A stretch of DNA of 64,000 bases from Flavobacterium petrolei (GCF_003314435.2 NZ_QNVY02000003.1:248001-312000), one strand, 5' to 3'; counted from the first letter of the stretch, positions 53,914-61,817 are shown. The notes: generated by a model not told the origin, from the letters alone. Numbers and translations are program-made.

Positions 53914-53921
53914 TATATTTG
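53914..53921 (+). promoter_or_regulatory. Probable -7 box of the transketolase operon (TATATTTG)
   Basis: An exact TAnnTTTG match 23 bases before the ATG. No TTG at ideal spacing. Confidence 0.5.
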
Positions 53922-53944
53922 CGCAGTCTAATTTTAACACACAA

Positions 53945-54796
53945 ATGAAACCGAACACACAACAATTAAACGATTTAACAATCCAAGTCAGAAGAGATAT
54001 TCTTCGAATGGTACACGCAGTAAACTCAGGTCACCCAGGTGGTTCTTTAGGTTGTGCTGAATTTCTGGTAGTTTTATACCAAAATATCATGGAACGCAAA
54101 GAAGGTTTTGATATGGACGGAATTGGAGAAGATCTTTTCTTCCTTTCAAATGGGCATATTTCACCTGTATTTTACAGCGTTTTAGCAAGAAGCGGTTATT
54201 TTCCAGTATCAGAACTGGCAACTTTCCGTTTGATCAATTCAAGATTGCAAGGACACCCAACTACACATGACGGTTTACCGGGAGTGCGTATTGCGTCTGG
54301 TTCTCTTGGACAAGGATTATCTGTAGGGATTGGTGCGGCACAAGCTAAAAAATTGAATGGTGACAACCATATTATTTATACGCTTCACGGTGACGGTGAA
54401 TTGCAAGAAGGTCAAAACTGGGAAGCCATCATGTATGCTTCTGCAAAAAAAGTGGACAATCTTATTGCTACAATCGATTTAAATGGAAAACAAATTGACG
54501 GTTCTACTGACGAAGTTTTAGCTATGGGAAGTATCCGCGCTAAATTTGAAGCTTTTGATTGGGATGTTTTAGAAATTGAAAAAGGAAATGATATCGAAGC
54601 TATCATTACTGGTATGAATGATGCTAAATCAAGAACCGGAAAAGGAAAACCAGTTTGTGTATTGTTGCATACTGAAATGGGTAACGGTGTAGATTTTATG
54701 ATGTACAGTCATGCTTGGCACGGTAAAGCGCCTAATGATACGCAACTTGAAATTGCTTTAGGTCAAAATTATACTGAGGGAGAAAGCGACTACTAA
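53945..54796 (+). CDS. Transketolase, N-terminal subunit
   Basis: The thiamine-diphosphate-binding half of a split transketolase, 283 residues. Signatures are HAVNSGHPGGSLG near 24-36, LSNGHISPVFYS near 68, ASGSLGQGLSVGIGAAQA near 117 and the ThDP/metal motif GDGELQEGQNWEA near 150 with IDLNGKQIDG. Transketolase moves two-carbon units between sugar phosphates in the pentose phosphate pathway. The C-terminal subunit gene lies 75 bases downstream, giving the two-chain form common in Bacteroidetes and archaea. Confidence 0.93.
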   Translation: MKPNTQQLNDLTIQVRRDILRMVHAVNSGHPGGSLGCAEFLVVLYQNIMERKEGFDMDGIGEDLFFLSNGHISPVFYSVLARSGYFPVSELATFRLINSRLQGHPTTHDGLPGVRIASGSLGQGLSVGIGAAQAKKLNGDNHIIYTLHGDGELQEGQNWEAIMYASAKKVDNLIATIDLNGKQIDGSTDEVLAMGSIRAKFEAFDWDVLEIEKGNDIEAIITGMNDAKSRTGKGKPVCVLLHTEMGNGVDFMMYSHAWHGKAPNDTQLEIALGQNYTEGESDY

Positions 54797-54871
54797 ATAA
54801 TTATGAGTTATAAATTATGAATTAAGGGGTTTTCCTAATCATTCAATTTTTAAATCATTCAATTAAAGAAA

Positions 54872-55825
54872 ATGAAAAAATATACAAATACAGGAAGTAA
54901 AGATACTCGTTCAGGTTTTGGAGCGGGAATGACTGAATTAGGTCAAAAAAATGAAAATGTTGTGGCACTTTGTGCGGATTTAATAGGTTCCTTAAAATTT
55001 GACGATTTCAAGAAAAATCATCCGGAGCGTTTTTTCCAAATTGGAATTGCGGAAGCGAACATGATTGGAATTGCAGCAGGTTTAACCGTTGGAGGAAAAA
55101 TTCCGTTCACAGGAACTTTCGCTAACTTTTCTACGGGAAGAGTCTACGATCAAATTCGCCAATCGGTTGCTTATTCAGAGAAAAATGTAAAAATTTGTGC
55201 TTCACACGCTGGATTAACTTTAGGTGAAGACGGTGCAACACACCAGATTCTTGAAGACATAGGGTTAATGAAAATGTTACCTGGGATGACTGTAATCAAC
55301 ACTTGTGATTACAATCAAACTAAAGCGGCTACATTAGCAATTGCAGATCATCATGGTCCTGTTTATTTGCGTTTTGGTCGTCCAGTTGTACCTAACTTTA
55401 TGCCAGCTGACGAACCTTTCGAAATAGGAAAAGCAATTGTTTTAACTGAAGGTTCGGATGTAACTATTGTAGCTACCGGACATTTAGTTTGGGAAGCTTT
55501 AATCGCAGCTGAAGCATTAGAAGCACAAGGGATTTCTGCTGAAGTAATCAATATTCATACCATCAAACCATTGGATGAAGAAGCGATTTTGAAATCATTA
55601 GAAAAAACAAAATGTATCGTTACTGCTGAAGAGCATAACATTCTTGGTGGTCTTGGTGAAAGCGTTTCTAGAGTTTTAGCCTTGAACAGTCCATTACCGC
55701 AAGAATTTGTGGCGGTGAATGACAGCTTTGGAGAATCTGGAACACCAGAACAATTAATGGATAAATACAAATTGAACAACCAAGCAATTGTTGAAGCAGT
55801 TGAAAGAGTAATGAAAAGAAAATAA
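54872..55825 (+). CDS. Transketolase, C-terminal subunit
   Basis: The second half of the split enzyme, 317 residues. The pyrimidine-binding domain (residues about 10-175) has FFQIGIAEANMIGIAAG with the catalytic Glu, GLTLGEDGATHQILEDIGLM near 110 and YLRFGRP. The C-terminal domain from about 190 has VTIVATGHLVWEAL and EEHNILGGLGESV. It follows the N-terminal subunit gene in the same operon and ends at a strong terminator. Confidence 0.93.
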   Translation: MKKYTNTGSKDTRSGFGAGMTELGQKNENVVALCADLIGSLKFDDFKKNHPERFFQIGIAEANMIGIAAGLTVGGKIPFTGTFANFSTGRVYDQIRQSVAYSEKNVKICASHAGLTLGEDGATHQILEDIGLMKMLPGMTVINTCDYNQTKAATLAIADHHGPVYLRFGRPVVPNFMPADEPFEIGKAIVLTEGSDVTIVATGHLVWEALIAAEALEAQGISAEVINIHTIKPLDEEAILKSLEKTKCIVTAEEHNILGGLGESVSRVLALNSPLPQEFVAVNDSFGESGTPEQLMDKYKLNNQAIVEAVERVMKRK

Positions 55826-55842
55826 TCTATTCATTAAATAGC

Positions 55843-55880
55843 AAAAAAAATCCAGTTCATTTGTGAACTGGATTTTTTTT
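55843..55880. terminator. Bidirectional terminator
   Basis: A perfect stem of about 10-17 bp (core ATCCAGTTCA / TGAACTGGAT, extended by A/T tracts) with loop TTTG between transketolase and the convergent FKBP gene. Confidence 0.93.
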
Positions 55881-55892
55881 GAATTGTATTTT

Positions 55893-56894
55893 TTAGTTAC
55901 ATTTTACTAAATGCCTTTTGACTCTGTCAGGATTAGTAGTATTACCGTCACAGCTAGGGATAGACTCAAAAGGGATTAAAACACCATTAGTACCTGTGAT
56001 TTCTGTTCTGGTACTTACGCCGTCTCCATCATCATCCGTATCTAAAAAGTTCGGGATTCCATCGCCATCCGTATCATCCAAATTTGTTGTGGGAGTTGTT
56101 GGGTAGTTTGTCTTGTTTCTGTAATCATAAACGTAGCCATCTCCGTCAAGATCCTCTTGAAAATTCATAATTCCATCACCATCTGAGTCAAGTCTGTTAA
56201 TTTCATACAATTTAAAACTAAATATTAATGACGCATATGCCGGAATACTATTACTTCCTAAGCTATAATATCCTAGTCCGGATGGAATAAACATGACTCC
56301 CGCCCCAAAATCATTATATGCAACAGTACCATCAGCATTAGATGAATAGTTTCCGGTTTTAAATTCTGGAAAAGTTTCTCCCCAACCATTAATTGTAGTC
56401 GTTAGATTAAAAAACTGTTGTGGATTTTTTGATTCTTCAAAAAAAGTAGTCGTTAACGTTTCCACTTCGGCAACTTTTTGTCGGGAAAGGTAATCCCCTT
56501 TATATGCCGCCAACACACCATCAACATTAGAAGGTGATTTTCCGGTTCCTTCTCTTAAAACCAAATAATATAATTTATAAGTAATATCATGAAGTTTTAC
56601 ATCTTTACTCAAAAGTTTTGGAAAAGTAGCACTATTCAAATAAGAATAAATGGACGGTTCTGTTCCGCCTGCAGCAATCTTGGTAAACGTAACATCCTGA
56701 TCGTCTTGAAAACCAGCGTGGTTGACAACCGTAATATGATATGCTTTTAAATACTCTTCAATATCTGTTAAATCAGTTGCATATTGCACTGCATAATCTC
56801 TTGGCGGGGTAATTTCCGCAGCATCATCCTTTGAGCATGAAAATAAAGAGACAGTTGTAATTAATAGAATAAAATAATACTTAAATTTGTTCAT
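55893..56894 (-). CDS. FKBP-type peptidyl-prolyl isomerase lipoprotein with thrombospondin-type-3-like repeats
   Basis: A 333-residue lipoprotein; the start at 56894 (MNKFKYYF) gives a lipobox ending LFSC (Cys20). An FKBP domain spans about residues 90-235 (VLAAYKGDYLS near 130, then GAGVMFIPSGLGYYSLG and SLIFSFKLYEI). It is followed by calcium-binding repeats of the form DSDGDGIMNFQEDLDGDG and DTDGDGIPNFLDTDDDGDG. The last residues carry two cysteines, perhaps a disulfide. FKBP enzymes catalyse proline isomerisation and help envelope protein folding. A longer frame up to 57002 would overlap the divergent S4 gene and add no signal peptide. Confidence 0.85.
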   Translation of the reverse strand: MNKFKYYFILLITTVSLFSCSKDDAAEITPPRDYAVQYATDLTDIEEYLKAYHITVVNHAGFQDDQDVTFTKIAAGGTEPSIYSYLNSATFPKLLSKDVKLHDITYKLYYLVLREGTGKSPSNVDGVLAAYKGDYLSRQKVAEVETLTTTFFEESKNPQQFFNLTTTINGWGETFPEFKTGNYSSNADGTVAYNDFGAGVMFIPSGLGYYSLGSNSIPAYASLIFSFKLYEINRLDSDGDGIMNFQEDLDGDGYVYDYRNKTNYPTTPTTNLDDTDGDGIPNFLDTDDDGDGVSTRTEITGTNGVLIPFESIPSCDGNTTNPDRVKRHLVKCN

Positions 56895-56973
56895 TATAGC
56901 TAATTTTTTAAGTGCGCAAGATACAATTTTGATTGATTTTTGTAAACTATTTAACTCCGATTTTAGAAAATTT

Positions 56974-57375
56974 ATGAGAATAGATAAATATTTATGGTGC
57001 ATGCGGTATTATAAAACGCGAAACATGGTTACCGAAGCCTGTAAAAAGAATCATGTCACGGTAAACGGCTTGGTTGCCAAACCATCAAAGGAAGTTTTTC
57101 CTACTGATAAAATCACTTTTAGAAAAGACCAAATCACCCAAATCATTACGGTTTTAGACATTCCTGAAAATCGTGTCGGGGCAAAATTGGTGGATATCTA
57201 TAGACGAAACGACACTCCGGCTGAAGCATATCAACATTTGGAACTTTTAAAGTTATCAAAAGAACATTATCGAAAAAATGGAACCGGTAGACCAACCAAA
57301 AAAGACAGAAGAGACATTGACGAATTTCTCCCCTCCCCGACCCTCCCCGAAGAAGAGGGAGACGAGCCTTCATAA
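56974..57375 (+). CDS. S4-domain RNA-binding protein (Hsp15-like) with a repeat-derived tail
   Basis: A 133-residue protein. The S4 RNA-binding domain covers residues 1-65 (MRIDKYLWCMRYYKTRNMV, VTVNGLVAKPS), followed by the conserved Hsp15 C-terminal part ending in GRPTKKDRRDIDEFL. Hsp15 binds stalled 50S subunits. The start is the ATG at 56974; earlier codons in the frame are not family-like. After DEFL the last 14 residues (PSPTLPEEEGDEPS) are encoded by a GC-rich palindromic repeat that also occurs in inverse orientation at 57495-57528. This looks like a C-terminal extension gained from a repeat insertion. Confidence 0.83.
   Translation: MRIDKYLWCMRYYKTRNMVTEACKKNHVTVNGLVAKPSKEVFPTDKITFRKDQITQIITVLDIPENRVGAKLVDIYRRNDTPAEAYQHLELLKLSKEHYRKNGTGRPTKKDRRDIDEFLPSPTLPEEEGDEPS
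57328..57368 (-). repeat. GC-rich REP-like palindrome inside the S4 gene end
   Basis: Reads CCCTCCCCGA then CCCTCCCCGAAGAAGAGGGAG; its reverse complement resembles the element at 57495-57528. It supplies the last codons and is GC-rich against an AT-rich genome. Confidence 0.72.
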
Positions 57376-57376
57376 A

Positions 57377-57528
57377 TTAAGTGAAATATCTAATAGCCTT
57401 TGCAAAACCCAGTTTCCGCCCGGAAGGTATGATGGGAAGACAAGTGTTGACAAATAAAAATTAAGTAAAACATCGAATAACCTTTGCCAGACCTGGCTCC
57501 CTCCCCTTCGGGGAGGGCTGGGGAGGGG
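57377..57528 (+). repeat. Direct duplication with REP-like palindrome between S4 and phosphoribosyltransferase genes
   Basis: Two related units about 85 bases apart begin ATTAAGTGAAATATC (57376) and ATTAAGTAAAACATC (57461), each followed by AATAGCCTTTGC or AATAACCTTTGC and a GC-rich hairpin. The second hairpin is CCCTCCCCTTCGGGGAGGG (57499-57518). It is a dispersed element, not a gene. Confidence 0.65.
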
Positions 57529-57544
57529 AAAAAACCTTTAAACA

Positions 57545-58045
57545 ATGAGCAAAAATATCATTTTAACAAATCAGGAAATAGAACATAAAATAAAAAGAAT
57601 TGCCTACCAAATCTATGAAACCTTTGTAGATGAGGAAGAAATTGTAATCGCGGGCATTGCTGCTAACGGTTTTACATTTGCAAAAAAAATAGCATTGGCT
57701 CTGGAAACAATATCGCCTATTAAAGTTTCACTCTGCGAAGTGCAAATCAACAAACAAAATCCACAACTTCCCATTCACACTTCCCTATCAAAAGAACAGT
57801 ATACCAATAAAGGTTTGATTCTTGTTGATGACGTATTAAATTCAGGCACTACATTAATCTATGCCGTAAGACACTTCATAGACGTTCCGTTGAAAAAATT
57901 CAAAACGGCCGTACTTGTAGATAGAAACCACAAGAAGTACCCCGTAAAAGCCGATTTCAAAGGAATTTCTCTTTCTACGTCATTATTGGAGCACGTGCAA
58001 GTTATTTTTGATGAAAATAATGATAGTTATGCATACTTAAGCTAA
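57545..58045 (+). CDS. PyrR-like phosphoribosyltransferase
   Basis: A 166-residue type-I phosphoribosyltransferase. The PRPP-binding motif is LILVDDVLNSGTTL near residues 94-107, and VLVDRNHKKYPVKADFKGISLSTS near 125 corresponds to the PyrR/uracil phosphoribosyltransferase segment. PyrR proteins either regulate pyr genes by RNA binding or salvage uracil. No pyr gene is nearby, so regulation cannot be argued and salvage is possible. The 3' end overlaps the convergent shikimate kinase gene by 9 bases. Confidence 0.75.
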   Translation: MSKNIILTNQEIEHKIKRIAYQIYETFVDEEEIVIAGIAANGFTFAKKIALALETISPIKVSLCEVQINKQNPQLPIHTSLSKEQYTNKGLILVDDVLNSGTTLIYAVRHFIDVPLKKFKTAVLVDRNHKKYPVKADFKGISLSTSLLEHVQVIFDENNDSYAYLS

Positions 58046-58555
58046 AAGAGCTATAATATCCAGAACGGTCTGATCAATGGTTTTATCATCGACCACAACT
58101 TTATGTTGTGTTTGGTTGTAATAAAAACTTCTTTCAAAGAGATGCATTGCAATAAACTCTTTCATCTCCGCATCACTTTTGTTGGCGATGAGGGGTCTTT
58201 TGCTTTTATTTGCAGACAATCTGCTAAATAAAGTCTCAATTGACGCTTTAAGATATATGGAAACAACATTATCTGCTTTTAACAGCTCATGATTATTGGC
58301 ATAGCAAGGCGTTCCTCCGCCCAAACCTATAATTAATTGCTCCGGCGAATTCAATAATTCGATAAAAACTTCGTGCTCTACCTTTCTAAAATAAATTTCT
58401 CCATGCTTTTCAAAAATAGCATTTATGGACAAATTCACCTTTTCTTCTATCTTTTTATCCAAATCTACAAAAGGGATACCGATATTTTTTGACAACTTAT
58501 TTGCAATAGTGGACTTCCCGCATCCCATATAGCCTAATAATATAATTTTTCTCAT
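58037..58555 (-). CDS. aroK: Shikimate kinase
   Basis: Phosphorylates shikimate at the 3-hydroxyl in aromatic amino-acid synthesis. At 172 residues it fits the family. The Walker A motif is GYMGCGKST near residues 8-16; FVDLDKKIE near 30 supplies shikimate-binding Asp; RKVEHEVF near 57 has the conserved Arg; IIGLGGGTPC near 76 is the glycine-rich segment, and the lid has RPLI near 118. It overlaps the convergent phosphoribosyltransferase gene at their 3' ends. Symbol could be aroK or aroL. Confidence 0.93.
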   Translation of the reverse strand: MRKIILLGYMGCGKSTIANKLSKNIGIPFVDLDKKIEEKVNLSINAIFEKHGEIYFRKVEHEVFIELLNSPEQLIIGLGGGTPCYANNHELLKADNVVSIYLKASIETLFSRLSANKSKRPLIANKSDAEMKEFIAMHLFERSFYYNQTQHKVVVDDKTIDQTVLDIIALLA

Positions 58556-58625
58556 GAAATAAAACCTTATAAATTAAGGCGTTAAGATTTATTGTTTAAA
58601 AAAGACAAATTTATAATAAAATTGC

Positions 58626-58657
58626 TTGGAAAACTCCAAAATAAGTCCTTATATTTG
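58626..58657 (+). promoter_or_regulatory. Promoter of the tRNA-Lys genes: TTG-N21-TATATTTG
   Basis: TTG (58626-58628) and TATATTTG (58650-58657) are 21 bases apart, a good Bacteroidetes promoter, 24 bases upstream of the first tRNA-Lys. Confidence 0.7.
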
Positions 58658-58681
58658 CACCCGCATTCAAGGGAAGAATAT

Positions 58682-58754
58682 GACTCGATAGCTCAGTTGG
58701 TAGAGCACATCACTTTTAATGATGGGGTCCTGGGTTCGAGCCCCAGTCGGGTCA
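58682..58754 (+). tRNA. tRNA-Lys (anticodon TTT), copy 1
   Basis: A 73-base cloverleaf: acceptor GACTCGA/TCGGGTC, D arm GCTC/GAGC, anticodon stem CATCA-CTTTTAA-TGATG with anticodon TTT, T arm CTGGG-TTCGAGC-CCCAG, discriminator A. CCA is not encoded. The identical second copy starts 112 bases later. Confidence 0.96.
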
Positions 58755-58793
58755 CAATTTTAGTGATCAACACATAATTTTCTTGAAAGCATT

Positions 58794-58866
58794 GACTCGA
58801 TAGCTCAGTTGGTAGAGCACATCACTTTTAATGATGGGGTCCTGGGTTCGAGCCCCAGTCGGGTCA
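58794..58866 (+). tRNA. tRNA-Lys (anticodon TTT), copy 2
   Basis: Identical in all 73 bases to the first copy. The 39-base spacer has no promoter match, so both are likely processed from one transcript. Confidence 0.96.
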
Positions 58867-58867
58867 C

Positions 58868-58902
58868 AAAAGGTCGAGTAATTTATTACTTGGCCTTTTT
58901 TA
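58868..58902 (+). terminator. Terminator-like hairpin between tRNA-Lys and tRNA-Leu
   Basis: AAAAGGTCGAGTAA with TTACTTGGCCTTTT (two G-U type pairs) and a T run. It ends 6 bases before tRNA-Leu, so either it is leaky or tRNA-Leu has a separate start. Confidence 0.7.
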
Positions 58903-58908
58903 TTTTAA

Positions 58909-58991
58909 GGCCACGTGGAGAAACGGTAGACTTGCCAGCTTGAGGGGCTGGTGCTCGCAAGGGCGTGTGGGTTCAAATCCCACCGTGGTCA
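58909..58991 (+). tRNA. tRNA-Leu (anticodon GAG)
   Basis: An 83-base class II tRNA: acceptor GGCCACG/CGTGGTC, anticodon stem CCAGC-TTGAGGG-GCTGG with anticodon GAG, variable arm TGCTCGCAAGGGCGT, T arm GTGGG-TTCAAAT-CCCAC, discriminator A. CCA is not encoded. Confidence 0.95.
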
Positions 58992-58997
58992 CAAAAC

Positions 58998-59047
58998 AAA
59001 ATGCTTCTGAAGAATCAAGTTTACTTGACAGTTTCAGAAGCATTTTT
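58998..59047 (+). terminator. Terminator after tRNA-Leu
   Basis: A long stem AAATGCTTCTGAA / TTCAGAAGCATTT with an inner hairpin TCAAGT/ACTTGA and a T run. Confidence 0.88.
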
Positions 59048-59092
59048 ATTTAACAAAAAATCACTTTATAGAAATAAGAAGAATCTATCCGC

Positions 59093-59260
59093 TTAGTTTT
59101 GAAAAAAAAATCCTAGAGTATTTAAAAAAAACATAACCATCAAAATTCCCACAGATAAGCTTCCTATAAACAAGAAGAAAGTGCCAATGTATAAATGTAA
59201 TGTATTGTATTTTTTTACAATAGTTTCATGATCACGTTTTGCTTGTACTGTTTTTTTCAT
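59093..59260 (-). CDS. 55-residue single-pass membrane protein
   Basis: A small ORF of 55 residues beginning MKKTVQAKRDHETIVKKYN, with a basic soluble N-terminus of about 20 residues, one hydrophobic stretch (residues 23-46, YIGTFFLFIGSLSVGILMVM) and a short tail ending GFFFQN. No family is recognised. It is supported by a strong promoter (TTG-N20-TAGTTTTG, 59307-59337) 46 bases upstream of the ATG and by the absence of any other ORF in the gap between tRNA-Leu and the DUF4252 gene. Its presence as a protein is unproven. Confidence 0.6.
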   Translation of the reverse strand: MKKTVQAKRDHETIVKKYNTLHLYIGTFFLFIGSLSVGILMVMFFLNTLGFFFQN

Positions 59261-59306
59261 TTTCTGATTTGATTATTCTGATAAGAAATATCATATAAAT
59301 TTAACG

Positions 59307-59337
59307 CAAAACTACAGGAAATAAAAAGCTCTGACAA
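59307..59337 (-). promoter_or_regulatory. Promoter of the 55-residue membrane protein: TTG-N20-TAGTTTTG
   Basis: On the minus strand TTG (59335-59337) is followed after 20 bases by TAGTTTTG (59307-59314), an exact TAnnTTTG match. Confidence 0.6.
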
Positions 59338-59551
59338 TACCCACTTTTAGTGATTTATTTATAAAAAGCGAATTATTTTTAAGCTGGATTCAAGTTACAA
59401 TTGCACTTTTTGGTTAAACATATTATTTCATGCACAAAATAAGAAGAACGCATGCACCGATTTCACAAAAGCAATTCAGTTGGGAAATCAAAATGCAGTT
59501 AAAAACAAAAAAATGTTTTGTAATTAATTTCAAAAAAAAAATTGAACGTAA

Positions 59552-59586
59552 CAAAAAAAAAAGCGTCTTGAACTTAATCAAGACGA
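59552..59586 (-). terminator. Terminator of the sigma/DUF4252 operon
   Basis: On the minus strand CGTCTTGA / TCAAGACG forms an 8-bp stem with a 6-base loop followed by a run of T. Confidence 0.8.
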
Positions 59587-59609
59587 TTCACCTTATTAGA
59601 CTAACTAAT

Positions 59610-60146
59610 TTACTTACTCATTAATTGCTGCAACGGTTTCAGTTGTTCCAAATCAATATTAGATTGCTGTAATACACTCATCATTGTCATCACACTGGTG
59701 GGGTTCATATCTTTTCCTAAAATGCGGACTACTGCAAAACCATTTTCTTTTTTATTGGCAAAAAAAACAAATTCCTCGATGTGTTCATCCGTTCCTACAA
59801 AGCTTACCGAAGCACCTTCCTTTCCAGAGCCAAATTTCATCAATTGCTGGTATTTTTTGTCCTTCAAAATCAAATCAACTTTAGCGCGTTCCGTTTCAAA
59901 CTCCGATTTGTTTTTATCATTTAAATTAAAAGCTAAAACATTCATCTTGTCAAAAGATTTCAAAGCATCATTCTGAGCCACTGATAATTTTGTTTTATCC
60001 ACATTCAAAATACTGGGAGAAACATCGAGCGCAATAAAATTTTTGTTCTCTGTATTTTCTACAAAATACTTTTGCAAAGTCGGCTCCGAATTGCAGCTGA
60101 TCAGGAACAAACTAAACAGCAGTAAAATTCCATATCCTGTTCTCAT
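59610..60146 (-). CDS. DUF4252 lipoprotein
   Basis: A 178-residue lipoprotein (lipobox FLISC, Cys18) with one DUF4252 domain, ending in SNIDLEQLKPLQQLMSK. The function of this family is unknown, but members are found with ECF sigma and anti-sigma genes. It starts 1 base after the stop of the other DUF4252 gene and is last in the operon. It resembles that gene in the C-terminal half. Confidence 0.85.
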   Translation of the reverse strand: MRTGYGILLLFSLFLISCNSEPTLQKYFVENTENKNFIALDVSPSILNVDKTKLSVAQNDALKSFDKMNVLAFNLNDKNKSEFETERAKVDLILKDKKYQQLMKFGSGKEGASVSFVGTDEHIEEFVFFANKKENGFAVVRILGKDMNPTSVMTMMSVLQQSNIDLEQLKPLQQLMSK

Positions 60147-60147
60147 C

Positions 60148-60750
60148 TTACTTTTTACCTTTAGTTGCTTTCTTCAAGTCATCACCGCCGGGAATTCTCA
60201 TCTTATCGGTAAGAATCGAAATTTCATTCAAATCGAAATTACCGGTCAACGACATCAAAACAGTATCATCATTTTTTGCACCTTCAATAAACATTAACAA
60301 CTCTCTGATTTGAGAATCTGTTGCACCAGATTTTACCAAAATTTTAATGTTTCTGCCATTTTCATTCACGCGCATCAACTCTTCTAGCCCGGCTGTTTTT
60401 ATATACTTCTCAGCAGTAGCCTTCATTTCGCCTTCTACCCGTGTACTTTTGGTAGTGAATACTTTTAAATTATCGAGCTTTTTTATCAAGGCTAAGTATT
60501 GTTGGGTTTCTTTATCTGAAGCATCCACTTTTACTTTACTCATTAAGTCAAACATTTTTTTATTGACTATAATTGACGTAACGTCATCTTGTCCGTCAAA
60601 TTTATCAAATGCCGCTTGCGCAAAAATTGGACTCGCAATAAAAACTAACATTACGGTGATTAATAACTTTTTAGCTGTACTTAAACGGCTGTTCTTTTGA
60701 ATCTGATTTGCTGGTGTGCAAAAACTCGGATTGGGATTGATTGATTTCAT
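60148..60750 (-). CDS. DUF4252 exported protein
   Basis: A 200-residue DUF4252 protein. The start may be 60750 (MKSINPNP) or 60771 (MLNKLKK); either gives a long N-region before the hydrophobic signal segment (KKLLITVMLVFIASPIFAQ), so an inner-membrane or periplasmic location is likely. The domain includes the FDKFDGQDDVTSIIVNKKMFDLM start, VFTTKSTRVEGEM and the end GNFDLNEISILTDKMRIPGG. It belongs to the operon of sigma factor, anti-sigma and the second DUF4252 gene. Function unknown. Confidence 0.85.
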   Translation of the reverse strand: MKSINPNPSFCTPANQIQKNSRLSTAKKLLITVMLVFIASPIFAQAAFDKFDGQDDVTSIIVNKKMFDLMSKVKVDASDKETQQYLALIKKLDNLKVFTTKSTRVEGEMKATAEKYIKTAGLEELMRVNENGRNIKILVKSGATDSQIRELLMFIEGAKNDDTVLMSLTGNFDLNEISILTDKMRIPGGDDLKKATKGKK

Positions 60751-60823
60751 TTTTTTTAATTTATTTAGCATTATTTTAATTGATTGTAGCGTCTACGCTG
60801 TGATTATCATTACCTAAAAGCAG

Positions 60824-61321
60824 TTAAATACCTCTAGATTTATTTTTAGTTTTTCGGAATACTTTATTTTTTGCGATTTGATATTCTTCAATATACTTTA
60901 CACTTTCTATGCCAACATTTACATTTTTTGACAATAGTGAAAGTGCTTTCTGAGTTTCTTTAAAAGCTACTTCAGGATCATCATACGTTCCTAAATCTTT
61001 ACTGTTAGTCACAGGTTCCGAATAATAAAAAACATACGTTACAATTCCCATCAAAACTAAAACCGAAGCTGCAATGGAGACCCAAGCAAAATTTCGTTTT
61101 TGATTCCTATTTTCATCCTTTTGAATTTCTAACAACGGAATTTCTTGTTCAAACTGTTGTTCTTTTGCAACAGCAAAATGGTTAAATAATGCGGTATACT
61201 TTTTTAAATGTGGAGCAACCAGCTGCATCGAAAAATACTCCTGTAATTCTTTCTCTTCCGCAATTGAAGTTTCACCCTCAAAGTATTTTTCAAGTAACGC
61301 TTCTACTTTATATAATTCCAT
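60824..61321 (-). CDS. Single-pass anti-sigma-factor-like protein
   Basis: A 165-residue protein. The N-terminal segment MELYKVEALLEKYFEGETSIAEE matches the anti-sigma start of Bacteroidetes, in which the cytosolic domain binds the sigma factor. One membrane helix lies near residues 78-98 (FAWVSIAASVLVLMGIVTYVF), and the C-terminal 65 residues are periplasmic. It overlaps the sigma gene by 14 bases (61308-61321), so sigma and anti-sigma are translationally coupled, as is typical. Confidence 0.83.
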   Translation of the reverse strand: MELYKVEALLEKYFEGETSIAEEKELQEYFSMQLVAPHLKKYTALFNHFAVAKEQQFEQEIPLLEIQKDENRNQKRNFAWVSIAASVLVLMGIVTYVFYYSEPVTNSKDLGTYDDPEVAFKETQKALSLLSKNVNVGIESVKYIEEYQIAKNKVFRKTKNKSRGI

Positions 61322-61817
61322 AATTATGTGTTTTTGTCATGTATTCTCGTATCGTTTTTCGGGCTCTGGAAAGCGTCACTCTTATGGCACTTTCATTCAT
61401 ATCAAGCATTTTAGCGATTTCTTCGAACTCATATTGTTCAATATCACGAAGCTGAATGATGATTCGTTGTTGCTCCGGCAATTGACTGATACTTCTTTCA
61501 ACCCAATTCAAACTATCGTAATCTTCCAGTTTTTTATCTAATGCGGGTGCAGAATCCGTATAATTGGTATGAACAATTTTTAGATTTCCGGATCTTTTGG
61601 ATTTCAATTGGTCTAAACAATAATTCTTTGTCATCGTCATCGCAAAAGCTTCAATACTGCTGTAACCTGCCAAAGTTCCATTTTTGCTCCATAATTTCAC
61701 CAAAACTTCTTGAGTGGCATCTTCGGCTTCCTCAGTACTAACCAGCAATCGCTTGGCCAACCTGAAGACTTTGTCTTTGAATGGAGTTACCATCAGCACA
61801 AACTCATTTTGGTTCAT
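61308..61817 (-). CDS. ECF-family RNA polymerase sigma factor
   Basis: A 169-residue ECF sigma factor; the start at 61817 (MNQNEF) is used, as longer open frames lack family sequence. Region 2 covers FKDKVFRLAKRLLVSTEEAEDATQEVLVKLW (motif DATQEV near 35), and region 4 has ISQLPEQQRIIIQLRDIEQYEFEEIAKML followed by ESAIRVTLSRARKTI. It is first in the operon with anti-sigma and two DUF4252 genes, and divergent from the S41 peptidase gene; signal-sensing is by the anti-sigma. Confidence 0.92.
   Translation of the reverse strand: MNQNEFVLMVTPFKDKVFRLAKRLLVSTEEAEDATQEVLVKLWSKNGTLAGYSSIEAFAMTMTKNYCLDQLKSKRSGNLKIVHTNYTDSAPALDKKLEDYDSLNWVERSISQLPEQQRIIIQLRDIEQYEFEEIAKMLDMNESAIRVTLSRARKTIREYMTKTHNYGII

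Larger units (their letters stand above)
59261..59609. other. Intergenic region upstream of the small membrane protein
   Basis: Holds the promoter at 59307-59337 (minus) and the terminator at 59552-59586 (minus) of the DUF4252 operon. The bases between are AT-rich with no convincing gene. Confidence 0.5.

Noticed and set aside
58592..58777. 61-residue ORF over the first tRNA-Lys
   Set aside because: It is only translation of the tRNA and its promoter region (contains SIAQLVEH).
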